From: Methylococcaceae bacterium
Lineage (GTDB): Bacteria > Pseudomonadota > Gammaproteobacteria > Methylococcales > Methylomonadaceae
NCBI GenBank assembly: GCA_014191975.1
Contig: BJHG01000014.1
Span: 1-39,997, forward strand
Direction of reading: 5' to 3'
Length of the DNA: 39,997 bases
Both the position numbers and the translations under genes were made by a program. Position 1 is the stretch's first letter; each line of letters starts with the position of its first letter. Of this stretch, positions 9,174-18,585 are shown in pieces. The notes beneath the pieces are model-generated. The model had not been told where the DNA came from. It searched no databases and was given only the letters and a program-made list of their open reading frames with translations.

Positions 9174-11030
9174 ATGTGCGGCATAGCAGGAATTTATCAT
9201 TTAATGGAAACACCGCCAGTCGAAAGGGCATTATTAAAAAAGATGGTGGATACGTTCACTTATCGTGGCCCCGATGATGACGGTTTTTATTTAGAAGCCG
9301 GTTTAGGGTTGGGATTTCGCCGTTTGTCGATTATTGATTTAAGCGGTGGGGATCAACCTATTAGTAATGAAGATGATTCATTGGTGTTGATTTGCAACGG
9401 TGAAATTTATAACTATCAAGAATTGAAAGCGGATTTAATTAAACAAGGGCATCGTTTTAAAACAGCGTGTGATATTGAAGTCATTTTGCATTTGTACGAA
9501 CAGCACGGCGTGGAATTGTTGCAACATTTGAACGGGCAATTTGCGTTCGCGTTGTATGACAAAAATAAAAAACGGTTGCTGTTGGCGCGAGATCATGTCG
9601 GCATTGCGCCGTTGTTTTATACCGTCTCGCAACAGCGTTTTATTTTTGGTTCTGAAATCAAAGCGATTTTGGAAGTTCCGAATGTTCAACGACATGTTGA
9701 TTTAACAGGTTTGGATCAAATTCTCACGCTTCCTGGTTTGGTTAGCCCGACAACGATGTTTCAAAACATTCATGCGTTGAAACCTGGGCATTTTATTTTG
9801 GTTGAACAAGGTGATGTTAAGGTTCGTGAATATTGGGATTTAAATTATCTGCTCGAATCTGAATTGGATAATCGCGTTTCTGAGCAAGAGTGCATTGAAC
9901 GTTTAGATGCCGCGATGCGAAAGGCGGTGAATTACCGACTCCATGCCGATGTGCCAGTGGGTTTTTATTTAAGTGGTGGTTTAGATTCTTCACTGATTGC
10001 GGGTTTGGTTCATGATTTGTCGCCTGAAAAACAACACCATTCTTTTTCGATTTGCTTTAATGAGAAAGCGATAGATGAACGTTATTATCAGCAGTTGATG
10101 GCGAAGCAGGTCAATTCGATTCATCACGAAACGATATTTGATAGCGAGCATATTTCGGAACGTTTGCAGCACATGATTTTTCACGCCGAAACGCCATTGA
10201 AAGAATCGTATAACAGTTGTTCGTTAGCGTTATCGGCGTTGGTAAAAAAACAAGGTTTAAAAGTCGTGTTGACGGGTGAAGGGGCGGATGAATTATTTGC
10301 GGGTTACGTTGGTTATCGTTTAGACGGTACTCGTGAAAAAGATGATTTTAGTTTGGAAGGGATGCTCGAAACACAATTGCAAGAAGAATGCTGGGGCGAA
10401 CCATTTTTTTATGAGAAAAATTATCACGGTTTCAAGGACACGAAACGGGCGTTGTATTCGCAAAGTGTTTTAGAGCAAGCCGACGATTTTGAATGTACGC
10501 GCCACACGCCGGTTGATGTCAGTAAATTACGCGGACGGCATCCGATTCATAAACGCTCGTATTTAGATTTTAAACTACGCATGTCCGATCACTTATTAGC
10601 AGATCACGGCGATCGGGTGGCTTATGCAAACTCGGTGGAAGCGCGTTATCCGTTTTTGGATATTGACGTGATTGCTTGTGCGAAAACGATTCCGCCAAAG
10701 TTCCTTGTCAAGAATATGCAGGAAAAGTATATTTTGAAACAGGTGGCAAAACGGTATGTGCCAGACGAGGTGATTAACCGCACCAAGTTTAGTTTTGTGG
10801 CACCAGGTAGTCCGAATTTATTGCGAAAAAATAATGAATGGCTAGACGATTTGTTGTCGTATGAACGAATTAAACGTCAAGGTTATTTCAATCCTGATGT
10901 GGTTGAACGGCTGAAAAAAATCTATCGAGCTGATGATTTTAATATCAATCAAACATTCGATGACGATTTGTTGATGGTTGTGCTGACCTTTAACATTTGG
11001 TTGGATGTTTTTAAATTGTCAGAACGCTGA
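9174..11030 (+). CDS. asnB: Asparagine synthetase-like glutamine amidotransferase
   Basis: The 618-residue protein has both halves of class-II AsnB enzymes. The N-terminal glutaminase begins MCGIAGIYH with Cys2 exposed after Met removal, followed by YRGPDDDG, FRRLSIIDLSGGDQPI and NGEIYNY. The C-terminal synthetase has the ATP-pyrophosphatase loop SGGLDSS (267-273) and LTGEGADELFAGY. Family chemistry is ATP-dependent transfer of glutamine nitrogen to a carboxylate. The ATG follows the synthetase stop with no gap, and GAGGA at 9162-9166 gives a good ribosome site. At 618 residues it is longer than E. coli AsnB (about 554) and nearer the longer AsnB types. Its place between two megasynthase genes suggests it makes an amide on the product or a starter (as OxyD makes malonamate), or cyclises as beta-lactam synthetases do. 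The name asnB marks the family; the role here is inferred. Confidence 0.9.
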   Translation: MCGIAGIYHLMETPPVERALLKKMVDTFTYRGPDDDGFYLEAGLGLGFRRLSIIDLSGGDQPISNEDDSLVLICNGEIYNYQELKADLIKQGHRFKTACDIEVILHLYEQHGVELLQHLNGQFAFALYDKNKKRLLLARDHVGIAPLFYTVSQQRFIFGSEIKAILEVPNVQRHVDLTGLDQILTLPGLVSPTTMFQNIHALKPGHFILVEQGDVKVREYWDLNYLLESELDNRVSEQECIERLDAAMRKAVNYRLHADVPVGFYLSGGLDSSLIAGLVHDLSPEKQHHSFSICFNEKAIDERYYQQLMAKQVNSIHHETIFDSEHISERLQHMIFHAETPLKESYNSCSLALSALVKKQGLKVVLTGEGADELFAGYVGYRLDGTREKDDFSLEGMLETQLQEECWGEPFFYEKNYHGFKDTKRALYSQSVLEQADDFECTRHTPVDVSKLRGRHPIHKRSYLDFKLRMSDHLLADHGDRVAYANSVEARYPFLDIDVIACAKTIPPKFLVKNMQEKYILKQVAKRYVPDEVINRTKFSFVAPGSPNLLRKNNEWLDDLLSYERIKRQGYFNPDVVERLKKIYRADDFNINQTFDDDLLMVVLTFNIWLDVFKLSER

Positions 11031-11085
11031 ACGGCTCAATCAATGTAAAACGATTTCCTTAAAATTTTTAAAATTTCAACTATTT

Positions 11086-14000
11086 ATGACTGATAAAATA
11101 ACTCCATTGATGCAAAATGCGTTACGCGAAATTCAAAATTTGCGGGCTAAGGTGAGTGAATTTGAAAAAAATGAACCAATGAAGGATTCGATTGCAGTCA
11201 TTGGTATGGGGTGTCACTTTCCAGGCGGGGCAGAAAATCCTGATAAATTTTGGCAATTGCTCGTTAACGGTACCGATGCCGTGAAAGAAGTACCAGCTGA
11301 ACGGTGGGCGATTGATGCGTATTTCGATGCCAATCCAACTGTCGCAGGCAAGATGCACACGCGCCACGGTGGTTTTTTAAATACACACGTTGATGAATTT
11401 GATCCGCAATTTTTCGGTATGACTCCGCGTGAGGCGTTGAGTTTAGATCCGCAACAGCGTTTATTGCTTGAAACCACTTGGCAAGCTCTTGAAAACGCGA
11501 ATATCGCGCCTGACAGTTTATTCAAAACAAAAACAGGCGTGTATATCGGTATGGTGGCCGGGGATTACGCGCACAAAGTTTTAAATGCGGATGCGCGTTA
11601 TTTGGATGCGTATTACGCAACGGGTAATGCGTTAAGTGTGGCGGCCGGTCGATTGTCTTATTTATTGGGATTAACTGCCGCAGGTTTAGTAGTTGATACG
11701 GCGTGTTCCTCCTCACTCGTGGCTTTGCATTTAGCCTGTCAAGCCTTGCAATCTGGCGAATGTGACATGGCAATTGTGGGTGGCGTGAATGTAATGGTAT
11801 CTCCTGCGAACAGCATCGCTTTTTCAACCGCCCAAATGTTATCTGCCGACGGACGCTGCAAAACTTTTTCAGATAATGCAGATGGTTATGGACGCGGCGA
11901 AGGCTGTGGCGTGGTAATTTTGAAGCGTACACAAAACGCTATTTCTGATAAAGATTCGATTTTGGCAGTGATTCGTGGCAGTGCTGTGAATCAAGATGGT
12001 GCAAGTGGTGGTTTGACTGTTCCAAATGGCGTTTCTCAACAAGCTGTTATTAAACAAGCGTTGGCAAATGCAAATCTCAAACCCGAAGAAATTTCGTATA
12101 TTGAAGCACACGGCACGGGTACACGTTTAGGCGATCCAATCGAAATCAATGCGTTGGCAGCAGTTTTTGGTCAAAGTCATTCGCAACACGCGCCGTTATT
12201 GGTCGGTTCGGTTAAAACAAATTTTGGACATTTAGAAGCCGCAGCTGGAATTGCTGGTTTTATCAAGACGGTTTTGGCTCTTAGACATCAACAGTTACCC
12301 AAACATTTACATTTTGAGAAGCCAAGTTCACATATTGATTGGAATCGCATTCCGATTCACGTCACAGCAGAGTCTACCGAATGGAAAAGTGAAACAGGGA
12401 CGTGCTTTGCGGGAATTAGTTCATTTGGTTTTAGCGGTACAAATGCTCACGTTATTGTCGAGCAATATGCCGCTATCGAACCCTTTAAAATGGCAGAAGA
12501 TTCGCCACATTTAGTCTTATTGTCAGCGAAAACAGACGCTGCTTTGACTGTTTTAACGGCAAAGTATCGGGCATTTTTGCAAACGAATCCGTCATTAAAC
12601 GATGTTGCCATTGCCACGGCCATAGGACGAGATCACGACACAAAACGTTTTGCCATAGTCGGTGATTCGCATGAGCAATTACAACACTCCTTAGTGAATT
12701 ATTCACCTATTGCTTCGACGATTACAAAGACGGATGTGGTGTTTTTATTCACAGGTCAAGGCTCCCAATACGTCGGTATGGGGCGAGAGCTTTATGAATC
12801 TCAGCCGATTTTTGCCGATGCGTTAAATCGTTGTAATAGCTATTGCGTGGAACAATTGCAATTTTCATTACTGGATTTGCTTTACCCTGAAAACGCCACG
12901 CCAGAACAAATCGCTTTAATTAACCAAACCGCCTACACGCAACCCGCATTATTTGCGATTGAATATGCGTTGGCGCAACTTTGGTTGAGTTGGGGGATTA
13001 AACCAGCTGCCGTCACGGGACACAGCATTGGCGAATATGTGGCAGCGTGTATTGCCGGCGTTTTTTCGTTAGAAGACGGCTTGAAATTAGCGACGGTGCG
13101 TGGACGGTTAATGCAAAGTTTGCCTGAAAATGGCGCGATGGCGGCAGTTTTTTCTTCAGCTGAACTGTTAAATTTTGTATTGAAAAATGCGCCAGACGTT
13201 GAAATTGCCGCGTATAACGCACCGTCGTTACAAATTATTTCAGGACTGAAAAATTCCGTTACGGCGGTGTGTGAACAATTACAATCTCAAGAAATTAACT
13301 GTCAATTTTTGCAAGTGTCTCATGCGTTCCATTCAAAATTGATGGATGCGATATTGAAGGAATTTGAACACGTTGCCGCGCAAATCATTTATCAAAAACC
13401 AACGATACCGCTGTATTCAAATTTAAACGGCCAACTGTTGCAAATTATTGACGCAAAACATTGGTGTCGTCATTTGCGTGAACCCGTTCATTATCAGCAA
13501 ACCATCGAAAATTTAATCAAAAATGGTTATCAACTCTTTTTAGAATGTGGTTCGCATGCCGTGCTATCTGGTTTGGGTAAACAATGCAGCGTGGGACAAA
13601 ATGCCCATTGGATTACTTCATTGCAAAAAGGGCGCAGCGATAAACAACAAATCAAACACGCGCTCGCTGAATTGTATAACAGTGGCGTGAATCTTGATTG
13701 GCAAGTGATTTATCGGTATCCCGCGAAACCAGCCATTACTTTGCCGAATTATCCTTTTCAACGCAAATCGTATTGGATTGAAGACGCACTAGTTTCTATT
13801 TTATCGCCAAAAATACCTTTGATTGCTAAGGATAAAACTATGTCAAATCGACCTTCTGAACTCGTTATCGCGGTTAAACAATTGCTCAAAGAAATCACCA
13901 GTATTGAGGTGGATGATATTGATGAAAATCAAAATTTTTTATCGATGGGTTTGGATTCGTTGTTGATTGTGCAACTACAACAAGCCTTGGAGCGTCGGCA

Positions 14001-17000
14001 CGGGGTGAGTATTTCGATTAACGATTTTTATCAATCCGTCGATTCGGTGGCAAAAATTGTCGATTATTTAACGCAATTTTTACCTGAAATGGAAATTGAA
14101 CTACCTATTTCACAATCGCAAGCTGCCGTTGCAGTCTCGAATAATGCTAATAGTATTTGTGCGGACACAGGGGTGTTAGAACGCATTATCACGCGCCAAA
14201 TGCAGGAAATGAACGCGCTGTTTAGCTCGCAATTACAAATATTCCAAGGGCAGGGCGTACCAGTTCAACAAAGTTGTGTTCCCACACTAGCTCAAAATCC
14301 TGTCGTGGCAAAACCAATCCAAAACGTAGCACCGAAAGCCGCCATTGCAGGGTTGTATAAAGAAATCCAAACACAAAAAAACGCCAGTTGGACGGACGAA
14401 AAACAAACGTACATTGAAAAATTGGCTGCCCGTTTTAATAAAAAAACCGAAAAGTCCAAACATTATGCCGCGAAACATAAAAAGGTTTTAGCACATAATC
14501 GCAACGTGGCATTTCGTCCTGAATGGAAGGAGTTGGTGTATCAAATTGCTTTCCAACACGCTAAAGGTTCTAAAACGTGGGACATCGACGGCAATGAATA
14601 TATCGATATTACGATGGGTTTTGGGGTCAATTTGTTTGGACATAACCCCGATTTTGTAAAAAACGCCTTAATTGATGAATTGCAACAAGATGGTTTAGCG
14701 ATTGGGCCAATGTCGCGTTTAACGGGCGAAGTGGCGGAGTTGATGACAGAATTAACTGGTATGGAAAGAGTCGCTTTTTTCAACACGGGTTCAGAAGCGG
14801 TGATGGTGGCGTTACGGATTGCACGAGGCGTGACGGGGCGTGACAAAATCGTGGTATTCAGTGGCTCTTATCATGGTAGTTTCGACGGTGTTTTGGCAAC
14901 AGGTTGGTGTGATGCGGAAGGACAAGTATCGAGTTTTCCGTTGGCTCCTGGAACGCTGCAAAACTTTGTCAACGACGTGATTGTGCTGAAATACGGCGAC
15001 ATAGAATCATTGAAAATTATAGAGCGTTTAGGTGCTTCAATTGCAGCGGTGATTGTAGAACCTGTCCAAAGTCGAAATCCCGCCTTGCAACCGCGCGAAT
15101 TTTTACACGAATTACGCGCGTTGACGACACAAACCGGCAGTGCGTTAATTTTCGACGAAATGATTACCGGTTTCCGCTTCCACAAAGGCGGAGCGCATGT
15201 GTGGTATGGCGTACAAGCCGATTTAGCGACTTATGGCAAAATTTTAGGCGGTGGCATGGCGATTGGCGCGGTGGCGGGTTCGGTGAAATTTATGAACGCG
15301 ATTGACGGCGGCTATTGGCAATACGGTGATGATTCGTTACCAACTCAAAAAATTGTCTTTGTTGCAGGCACGTTCAATATGCACCCGTTAGCGATGGCGG
15401 CAGCCAAAGCGGTTTTAACTGAAATTAAAAATCAAGGAACGGCGTTACAAACCCAGTTAAATCATCGCACCAAAACTTTTTGTCAAGCCTTGAACGAATG
15501 GTTTGTCAGTTGCAACGTGCCAATTACGATGATTTATTGCAGCTCGTTATTCCGTTTTCAAATGCAAGGTGATATTGAGTTATTGAATACCCATTTATTG
15601 GAACAAGGTGTGTTGATTTGGGAAGGACGAAATTGCTTTTTCTCCACCGCCCATAGCGATGACGATATTGCTTTTGTGATGGCGGCGGTGAAACGTTGCG
15701 TTGAAATGATGTATGCGGACGGCTGGTTAAAATCCGACGAAAAAAAATCCGTTCAATCCGTTGCTACACCGATTTCACCCGTCGAAAAACAAGCCGATTA
15801 TCCGTTATCAAACGCGCAAAAACGCTTGTGGATGTTGGAACAATTAGTGCCGGAATTAGTGGCGTACAATTTGCCAACCGCCGTTAAATTGCCTGCGGAT
15901 ACGAATATCAAAGCGTTACAAAAAGCCGTGCTAACGTTGATGATGCGTCATGAATCATTGCGAACCTATTTTGTGGAACAAGACGGGTTGCCGCGCCAAA
16001 AAATTGCAGTTATTGCGTCGAATTTATTGGAAGAATTGACCTTGCCAAGTGAACAAACAGTGCTGGATTTGGCGAAACAAGAAGCCGAAACGCCGTTTGA
16101 TTTAAACCAGCCGCCGTTAATTCGAATCAAGTTGGTGAAATTACCAGATTGTGTGTGGCTCGTCATTACGATGCATCACATTATTAGTGATTTATTATCG
16201 ATTGAAATTTTAGCCAAAGATTTATTTGAGCTGTATCGTTCCTATTCTGAAAATCGTGAAAATCCATTGACACCTTTAACGATTCACTATAAAGATTACG
16301 CGCAATGGCACGATACGGTAAATAGAGCCGAAGCACGTCATTATTGGACAGCAAAATTGCATAATGCTGAAGTTTTGAATTTACCGACAGATAAAGTTCG
16401 CACTCCAATTAACCGGTATAAAGGCGATTTTTATCGATTTGGCTTATCACCTGAGCAGTCTGAACAATTTGTAAATTTTTGTCGTAAGCAATGTGTGACA
16501 GTTTTTATGGGTATGACGGCGGCATTGAAAGTGGTATTGCATAAATTATCAGGGCAAAATGACATTGTGATTGGCAGTATTTTTGCCGGACGCGAACACG
16601 TCGATTTACAAGAGCAAATCGGTTTTTACATTAACACCTTGCCATTACGAAGTGACGTAAAACCGCACATGCGTTTTGTGGATTTGTTGGCACAAGTCAA
16701 ACAAGTAATCTTGGAAGCGTCTAAATATCGCGATTATCCATTTGATGCGTTATGTGCTGATTTAGCGGTGACCCGCAGCTTGAGCCGCAATCCATTATTT
16801 GATGTGGTATTAACGATGGATGACCGCAGTGTAATTAATGGTTTGGCAGAAGAATATGGATTCACGCCAATTGAAATAGATCCAGTGGGAAGTCTGTTTG
16901 ATTTATTGTTGTATGTAAATTTAGTGAATAACCAGTTGGAAATTGCGCTGAATTACAACACCGATTTGTATCGTTCTGAAACGATTTATGACTTTGCAGA

Positions 17001-17067
17001 ACAGTTAAGTACCGTATTGAAAAATTGTTGTGTGGATTCTCAGCAAACCATTTCTAACCTTTTTTAG
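11086..17067 (+). CDS. Hybrid polyketide protein, KS-AT-ACP-aminotransferase-C
   Basis: From ATG 11086 the protein is 1993 residues; an upstream in-frame start at 11005 would overlap asnB and adds atypical sequence. Domains: ketosynthase about 35-460 (DTACSSS with Cys207, EAHGTGT, KTNFGHLEAAAG); acyltransferase about 545-850 (FTGQGSQY, GHSIGE with Ser647, HAFHS motif pointing to malonyl-CoA); acyl carrier about 925-1000 (GLDSL, Ser958); PLP class-III aminotransferase about 1140-1540 (NTGSEAVMVALR, SGSYHGSFDG, FDEMITGFRFHKGG, TYGKILGGG with Lys1385); condensation domain about 1570-1990 (LSNAQKRLWMLEQL, MHHIISDL). KS-AT-ACP-AMT-C is the layout that puts a beta-amino group on an acyl chain in iturin/mycosubtilin and microcystin assembly. 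No KR, DH, loading or release domain is present. The C-domain motif reads HHIISDL, with the normal Gly replaced by Leu. Confidence 0.95.
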   Translation: MTDKITPLMQNALREIQNLRAKVSEFEKNEPMKDSIAVIGMGCHFPGGAENPDKFWQLLVNGTDAVKEVPAERWAIDAYFDANPTVAGKMHTRHGGFLNTHVDEFDPQFFGMTPREALSLDPQQRLLLETTWQALENANIAPDSLFKTKTGVYIGMVAGDYAHKVLNADARYLDAYYATGNALSVAAGRLSYLLGLTAAGLVVDTACSSSLVALHLACQALQSGECDMAIVGGVNVMVSPANSIAFSTAQMLSADGRCKTFSDNADGYGRGEGCGVVILKRTQNAISDKDSILAVIRGSAVNQDGASGGLTVPNGVSQQAVIKQALANANLKPEEISYIEAHGTGTRLGDPIEINALAAVFGQSHSQHAPLLVGSVKTNFGHLEAAAGIAGFIKTVLALRHQQLPKHLHFEKPSSHIDWNRIPIHVTAESTEWKSETGTCFAGISSFGFSGTNAHVIVEQYAAIEPFKMAEDSPHLVLLSAKTDAALTVLTAKYRAFLQTNPSLNDVAIATAIGRDHDTKRFAIVGDSHEQLQHSLVNYSPIASTITKTDVVFLFTGQGSQYVGMGRELYESQPIFADALNRCNSYCVEQLQFSLLDLLYPENATPEQIALINQTAYTQPALFAIEYALAQLWLSWGIKPAAVTGHSIGEYVAACIAGVFSLEDGLKLATVRGRLMQSLPENGAMAAVFSSAELLNFVLKNAPDVEIAAYNAPSLQIISGLKNSVTAVCEQLQSQEINCQFLQVSHAFHSKLMDAILKEFEHVAAQIIYQKPTIPLYSNLNGQLLQIIDAKHWCRHLREPVHYQQTIENLIKNGYQLFLECGSHAVLSGLGKQCSVGQNAHWITSLQKGRSDKQQIKHALAELYNSGVNLDWQVIYRYPAKPAITLPNYPFQRKSYWIEDALVSILSPKIPLIAKDKTMSNRPSELVIAVKQLLKEITSIEVDDIDENQNFLSMGLDSLLIVQLQQALERRHGVSISINDFYQSVDSVAKIVDYLTQFLPEMEIELPISQSQAAVAVSNNANSICADTGVLERIITRQMQEMNALFSSQLQIFQGQGVPVQQSCVPTLAQNPVVAKPIQNVAPKAAIAGLYKEIQTQKNASWTDEKQTYIEKLAARFNKKTEKSKHYAAKHKKVLAHNRNVAFRPEWKELVYQIAFQHAKGSKTWDIDGNEYIDITMGFGVNLFGHNPDFVKNALIDELQQDGLAIGPMSRLTGEVAELMTELTGMERVAFFNTGSEAVMVALRIARGVTGRDKIVVFSGSYHGSFDGVLATGWCDAEGQVSSFPLAPGTLQNFVNDVIVLKYGDIESLKIIERLGASIAAVIVEPVQSRNPALQPREFLHELRALTTQTGSALIFDEMITGFRFHKGGAHVWYGVQADLATYGKILGGGMAIGAVAGSVKFMNAIDGGYWQYGDDSLPTQKIVFVAGTFNMHPLAMAAAKAVLTEIKNQGTALQTQLNHRTKTFCQALNEWFVSCNVPITMIYCSSLFRFQMQGDIELLNTHLLEQGVLIWEGRNCFFSTAHSDDDIAFVMAAVKRCVEMMYADGWLKSDEKKSVQSVATPISPVEKQADYPLSNAQKRLWMLEQLVPELVAYNLPTAVKLPADTNIKALQKAVLTLMMRHESLRTYFVEQDGLPRQKIAVIASNLLEELTLPSEQTVLDLAKQEAETPFDLNQPPLIRIKLVKLPDCVWLVITMHHIISDLLSIEILAKDLFELYRSYSENRENPLTPLTIHYKDYAQWHDTVNRAEARHYWTAKLHNAEVLNLPTDKVRTPINRYKGDFYRFGLSPEQSEQFVNFCRKQCVTVFMGMTAALKVVLHKLSGQNDIVIGSIFAGREHVDLQEQIGFYINTLPLRSDVKPHMRFVDLLAQVKQVILEASKYRDYPFDALCADLAVTRSLSRNPLFDVVLTMDDRSVINGLAEEYGFTPIEIDPVGSLFDLLLYVNLVNNQLEIALNYNTDLYRSETIYDFAEQLSTVLKNCCVDSQQTISNLF

Positions 17068-17096
17068 GTTTTAATCACCCCCTTTGCATCTTAACT

Positions 17097-17103
17097 AAGG
17101 AGA
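17097..17103 (+). promoter_or_regulatory. Strong Shine-Dalgarno fixing a TTG start
   Basis: AAGGAGA ends six bases before the TTG at 17110. No in-frame ATG lies near by, and the TTG start yields a proper lipoprotein signal, so this site decides the start of the next gene. The 42 bases between the polyketide gene and this gene show no hairpin, so read-through from the biosynthetic operon is likely. Confidence 0.7.
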
Positions 17104-17109
17104 ATACCC

Positions 17110-18585
17110 TTGTTTAAATGTGTATTTTATTTTTTGATGTTTATTTCATTATCTGCATGCCGAGAAGATTCATTGGAATCAACTAAAAATAGAGCATTTT
17201 TAGCTAACGCTAATGATTTACTCGCGAGTTGTAAAACATATTCTCAAACGGAAAATTTTTTTTCGGACCAGAAGTTGTGTGGTGATTTTGAATATCAAAA
17301 CAAAGAATGTGCGACATTTTTAGAAACAAAGCCAGAATGTACTGTATTTTTAAATGATCCAAGCTATGTCAAGGTAAAGTATTTGTGTTCAGGGATTGTT
17401 ATTTCAGCCAATAAATGTAGCACATTGGTTCATGAACGTTTGTGGTACAAATGGGCATTTTATTTTCAAGATAATGTATTTTTGAAAAATACATTACGAT
17501 GGTTCAACATTGATTTGGATAAAAAATGGAATGCGCTACTTGCCGATTTTAATTTAAAAATTAAAATTGCGGTAATTCTGCAAGGTGAAGTAAAAGACGT
17601 AGAAGAAGAATTTCAAGGTATTGATCTCGCTGTTCAACAAATCAACACTGAGGGCGGTGTATTGGGACGAATGATTGAATTGAAAAAATATGAAGCTAAT
17701 GATTTAAATGAATCGATTATGGTTGCCCACAAAATAGCCGATGACACATCGACCGTCGCAGTTATAAATGGATTAAATTCTGATATAGCGAGATACACAG
17801 CCAGAATTTATGAGTCTAGCGGTGTTTTGAATTTAATTATTTTCGCAACGAATATCGATGTTATCAATTCCGATATGAATTATACCTTCAGGATGATTCC
17901 TGATAATAAATATTTTGCTGAAAAAACGGCTCAATTTTTTAACAAACAAGGTTACAAAAAAGTCGCCATTTTATCCGAAAGAGATTCTTATTCTGAAGAA
18001 TTAAGCAACGCTTTCTATAACAATTTGTTACAAGCTGGCATAGAAGTCAATTATTACAAAACGTTTTCTGAATCCAAGGTTAATTTCATAAACATTATCA
18101 GTGAAATAAATGAAAAAATGCCCGATGCTATTTATTATTCAGGTTGGATTGAATACGCAAGTAACTTTGTAATAAAACTCAAAAAAATGAATGTCCACCT
18201 GCCCGTGATTGGAACAGATTCACTAATTAGCCATAAATTTTTGGCATTAGCTGGTGGAGCAGCAGAAGGATTTATAGCAGCTTCAGTTTACAATAATAAA
18301 TCTACCGACTTTCATAACACGAATTTTTTACAGCTCTATAAAAAGAAATACGGTACTAATCCTACAATGCTAGCCGCCCAAAGCTATGATTCTGTAAAAC
18401 TATTAATGATTTTGATGACGGACATTGATTCAACTATACCTGCGGAAATTGCCTCTAGGAGTAAGAGTTTAGATTCGTGGGTAGGTGTTAGTGGTAAATT
18501 TCAATCAGATAAAAAAGGTGGTGTAAAAAAAGACATTTTCTTCAAACAAGTGAGTTTTGGCGAATTTCATGCAATTGATGAATGA
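17110..18585 (+). CDS. Lipoprotein with type-I periplasmic-binding fold (Peripla_BP_6/LivJ-like)
   Basis: The 491-residue product starts at TTG. It has a lipoprotein signal ending LSAC with Cys17 as lipidation site. Residues 41-103 hold six further cysteines (41, 57, 67, 77, 93, 103), suggesting a disulfide-bonded module. From about 150 the sequence follows branched-chain amino-acid binding proteins: KIAVILQGEVKD, EEFQGIDLAVQQINTEGGVLG, a YTFRMIPD-type segment and GYKKVAILSERDSYSEEL, then DAIYYSGW. No LIV-type permease or ATPase genes are near. Its end overlaps the phosphopantetheinyl transferase gene, which ties it to the biosynthetic operon. It could bind the product or a precursor at the membrane, or act as a sensor; both are inferences. 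Confidence 0.8.
   Translation: MFKCVFYFLMFISLSACREDSLESTKNRAFLANANDLLASCKTYSQTENFFSDQKLCGDFEYQNKECATFLETKPECTVFLNDPSYVKVKYLCSGIVISANKCSTLVHERLWYKWAFYFQDNVFLKNTLRWFNIDLDKKWNALLADFNLKIKIAVILQGEVKDVEEEFQGIDLAVQQINTEGGVLGRMIELKKYEANDLNESIMVAHKIADDTSTVAVINGLNSDIARYTARIYESSGVLNLIIFATNIDVINSDMNYTFRMIPDNKYFAEKTAQFFNKQGYKKVAILSERDSYSEELSNAFYNNLLQAGIEVNYYKTFSESKVNFINIISEINEKMPDAIYYSGWIEYASNFVIKLKKMNVHLPVIGTDSLISHKFLALAGGAAEGFIAASVYNNKSTDFHNTNFLQLYKKKYGTNPTMLAAQSYDSVKLLMILMTDIDSTIPAEIASRSKSLDSWVGVSGKFQSDKKGGVKKDIFFKQVSFGEFHAIDE

Noticed and set aside
11005-11085. Upstream in-frame extension of the polyketide protein
   Set aside because: It overlaps the end of the amidotransferase gene and adds atypical residues; MTDKITPLMQNALREI from ATG 11086 is a normal start for such proteins.
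11522-11932. 136-codon minus-strand frame inside the ketosynthase
   Set aside because: Antisense shadow of conserved KS sequence, with unnatural composition rich in His, Arg and Pro.
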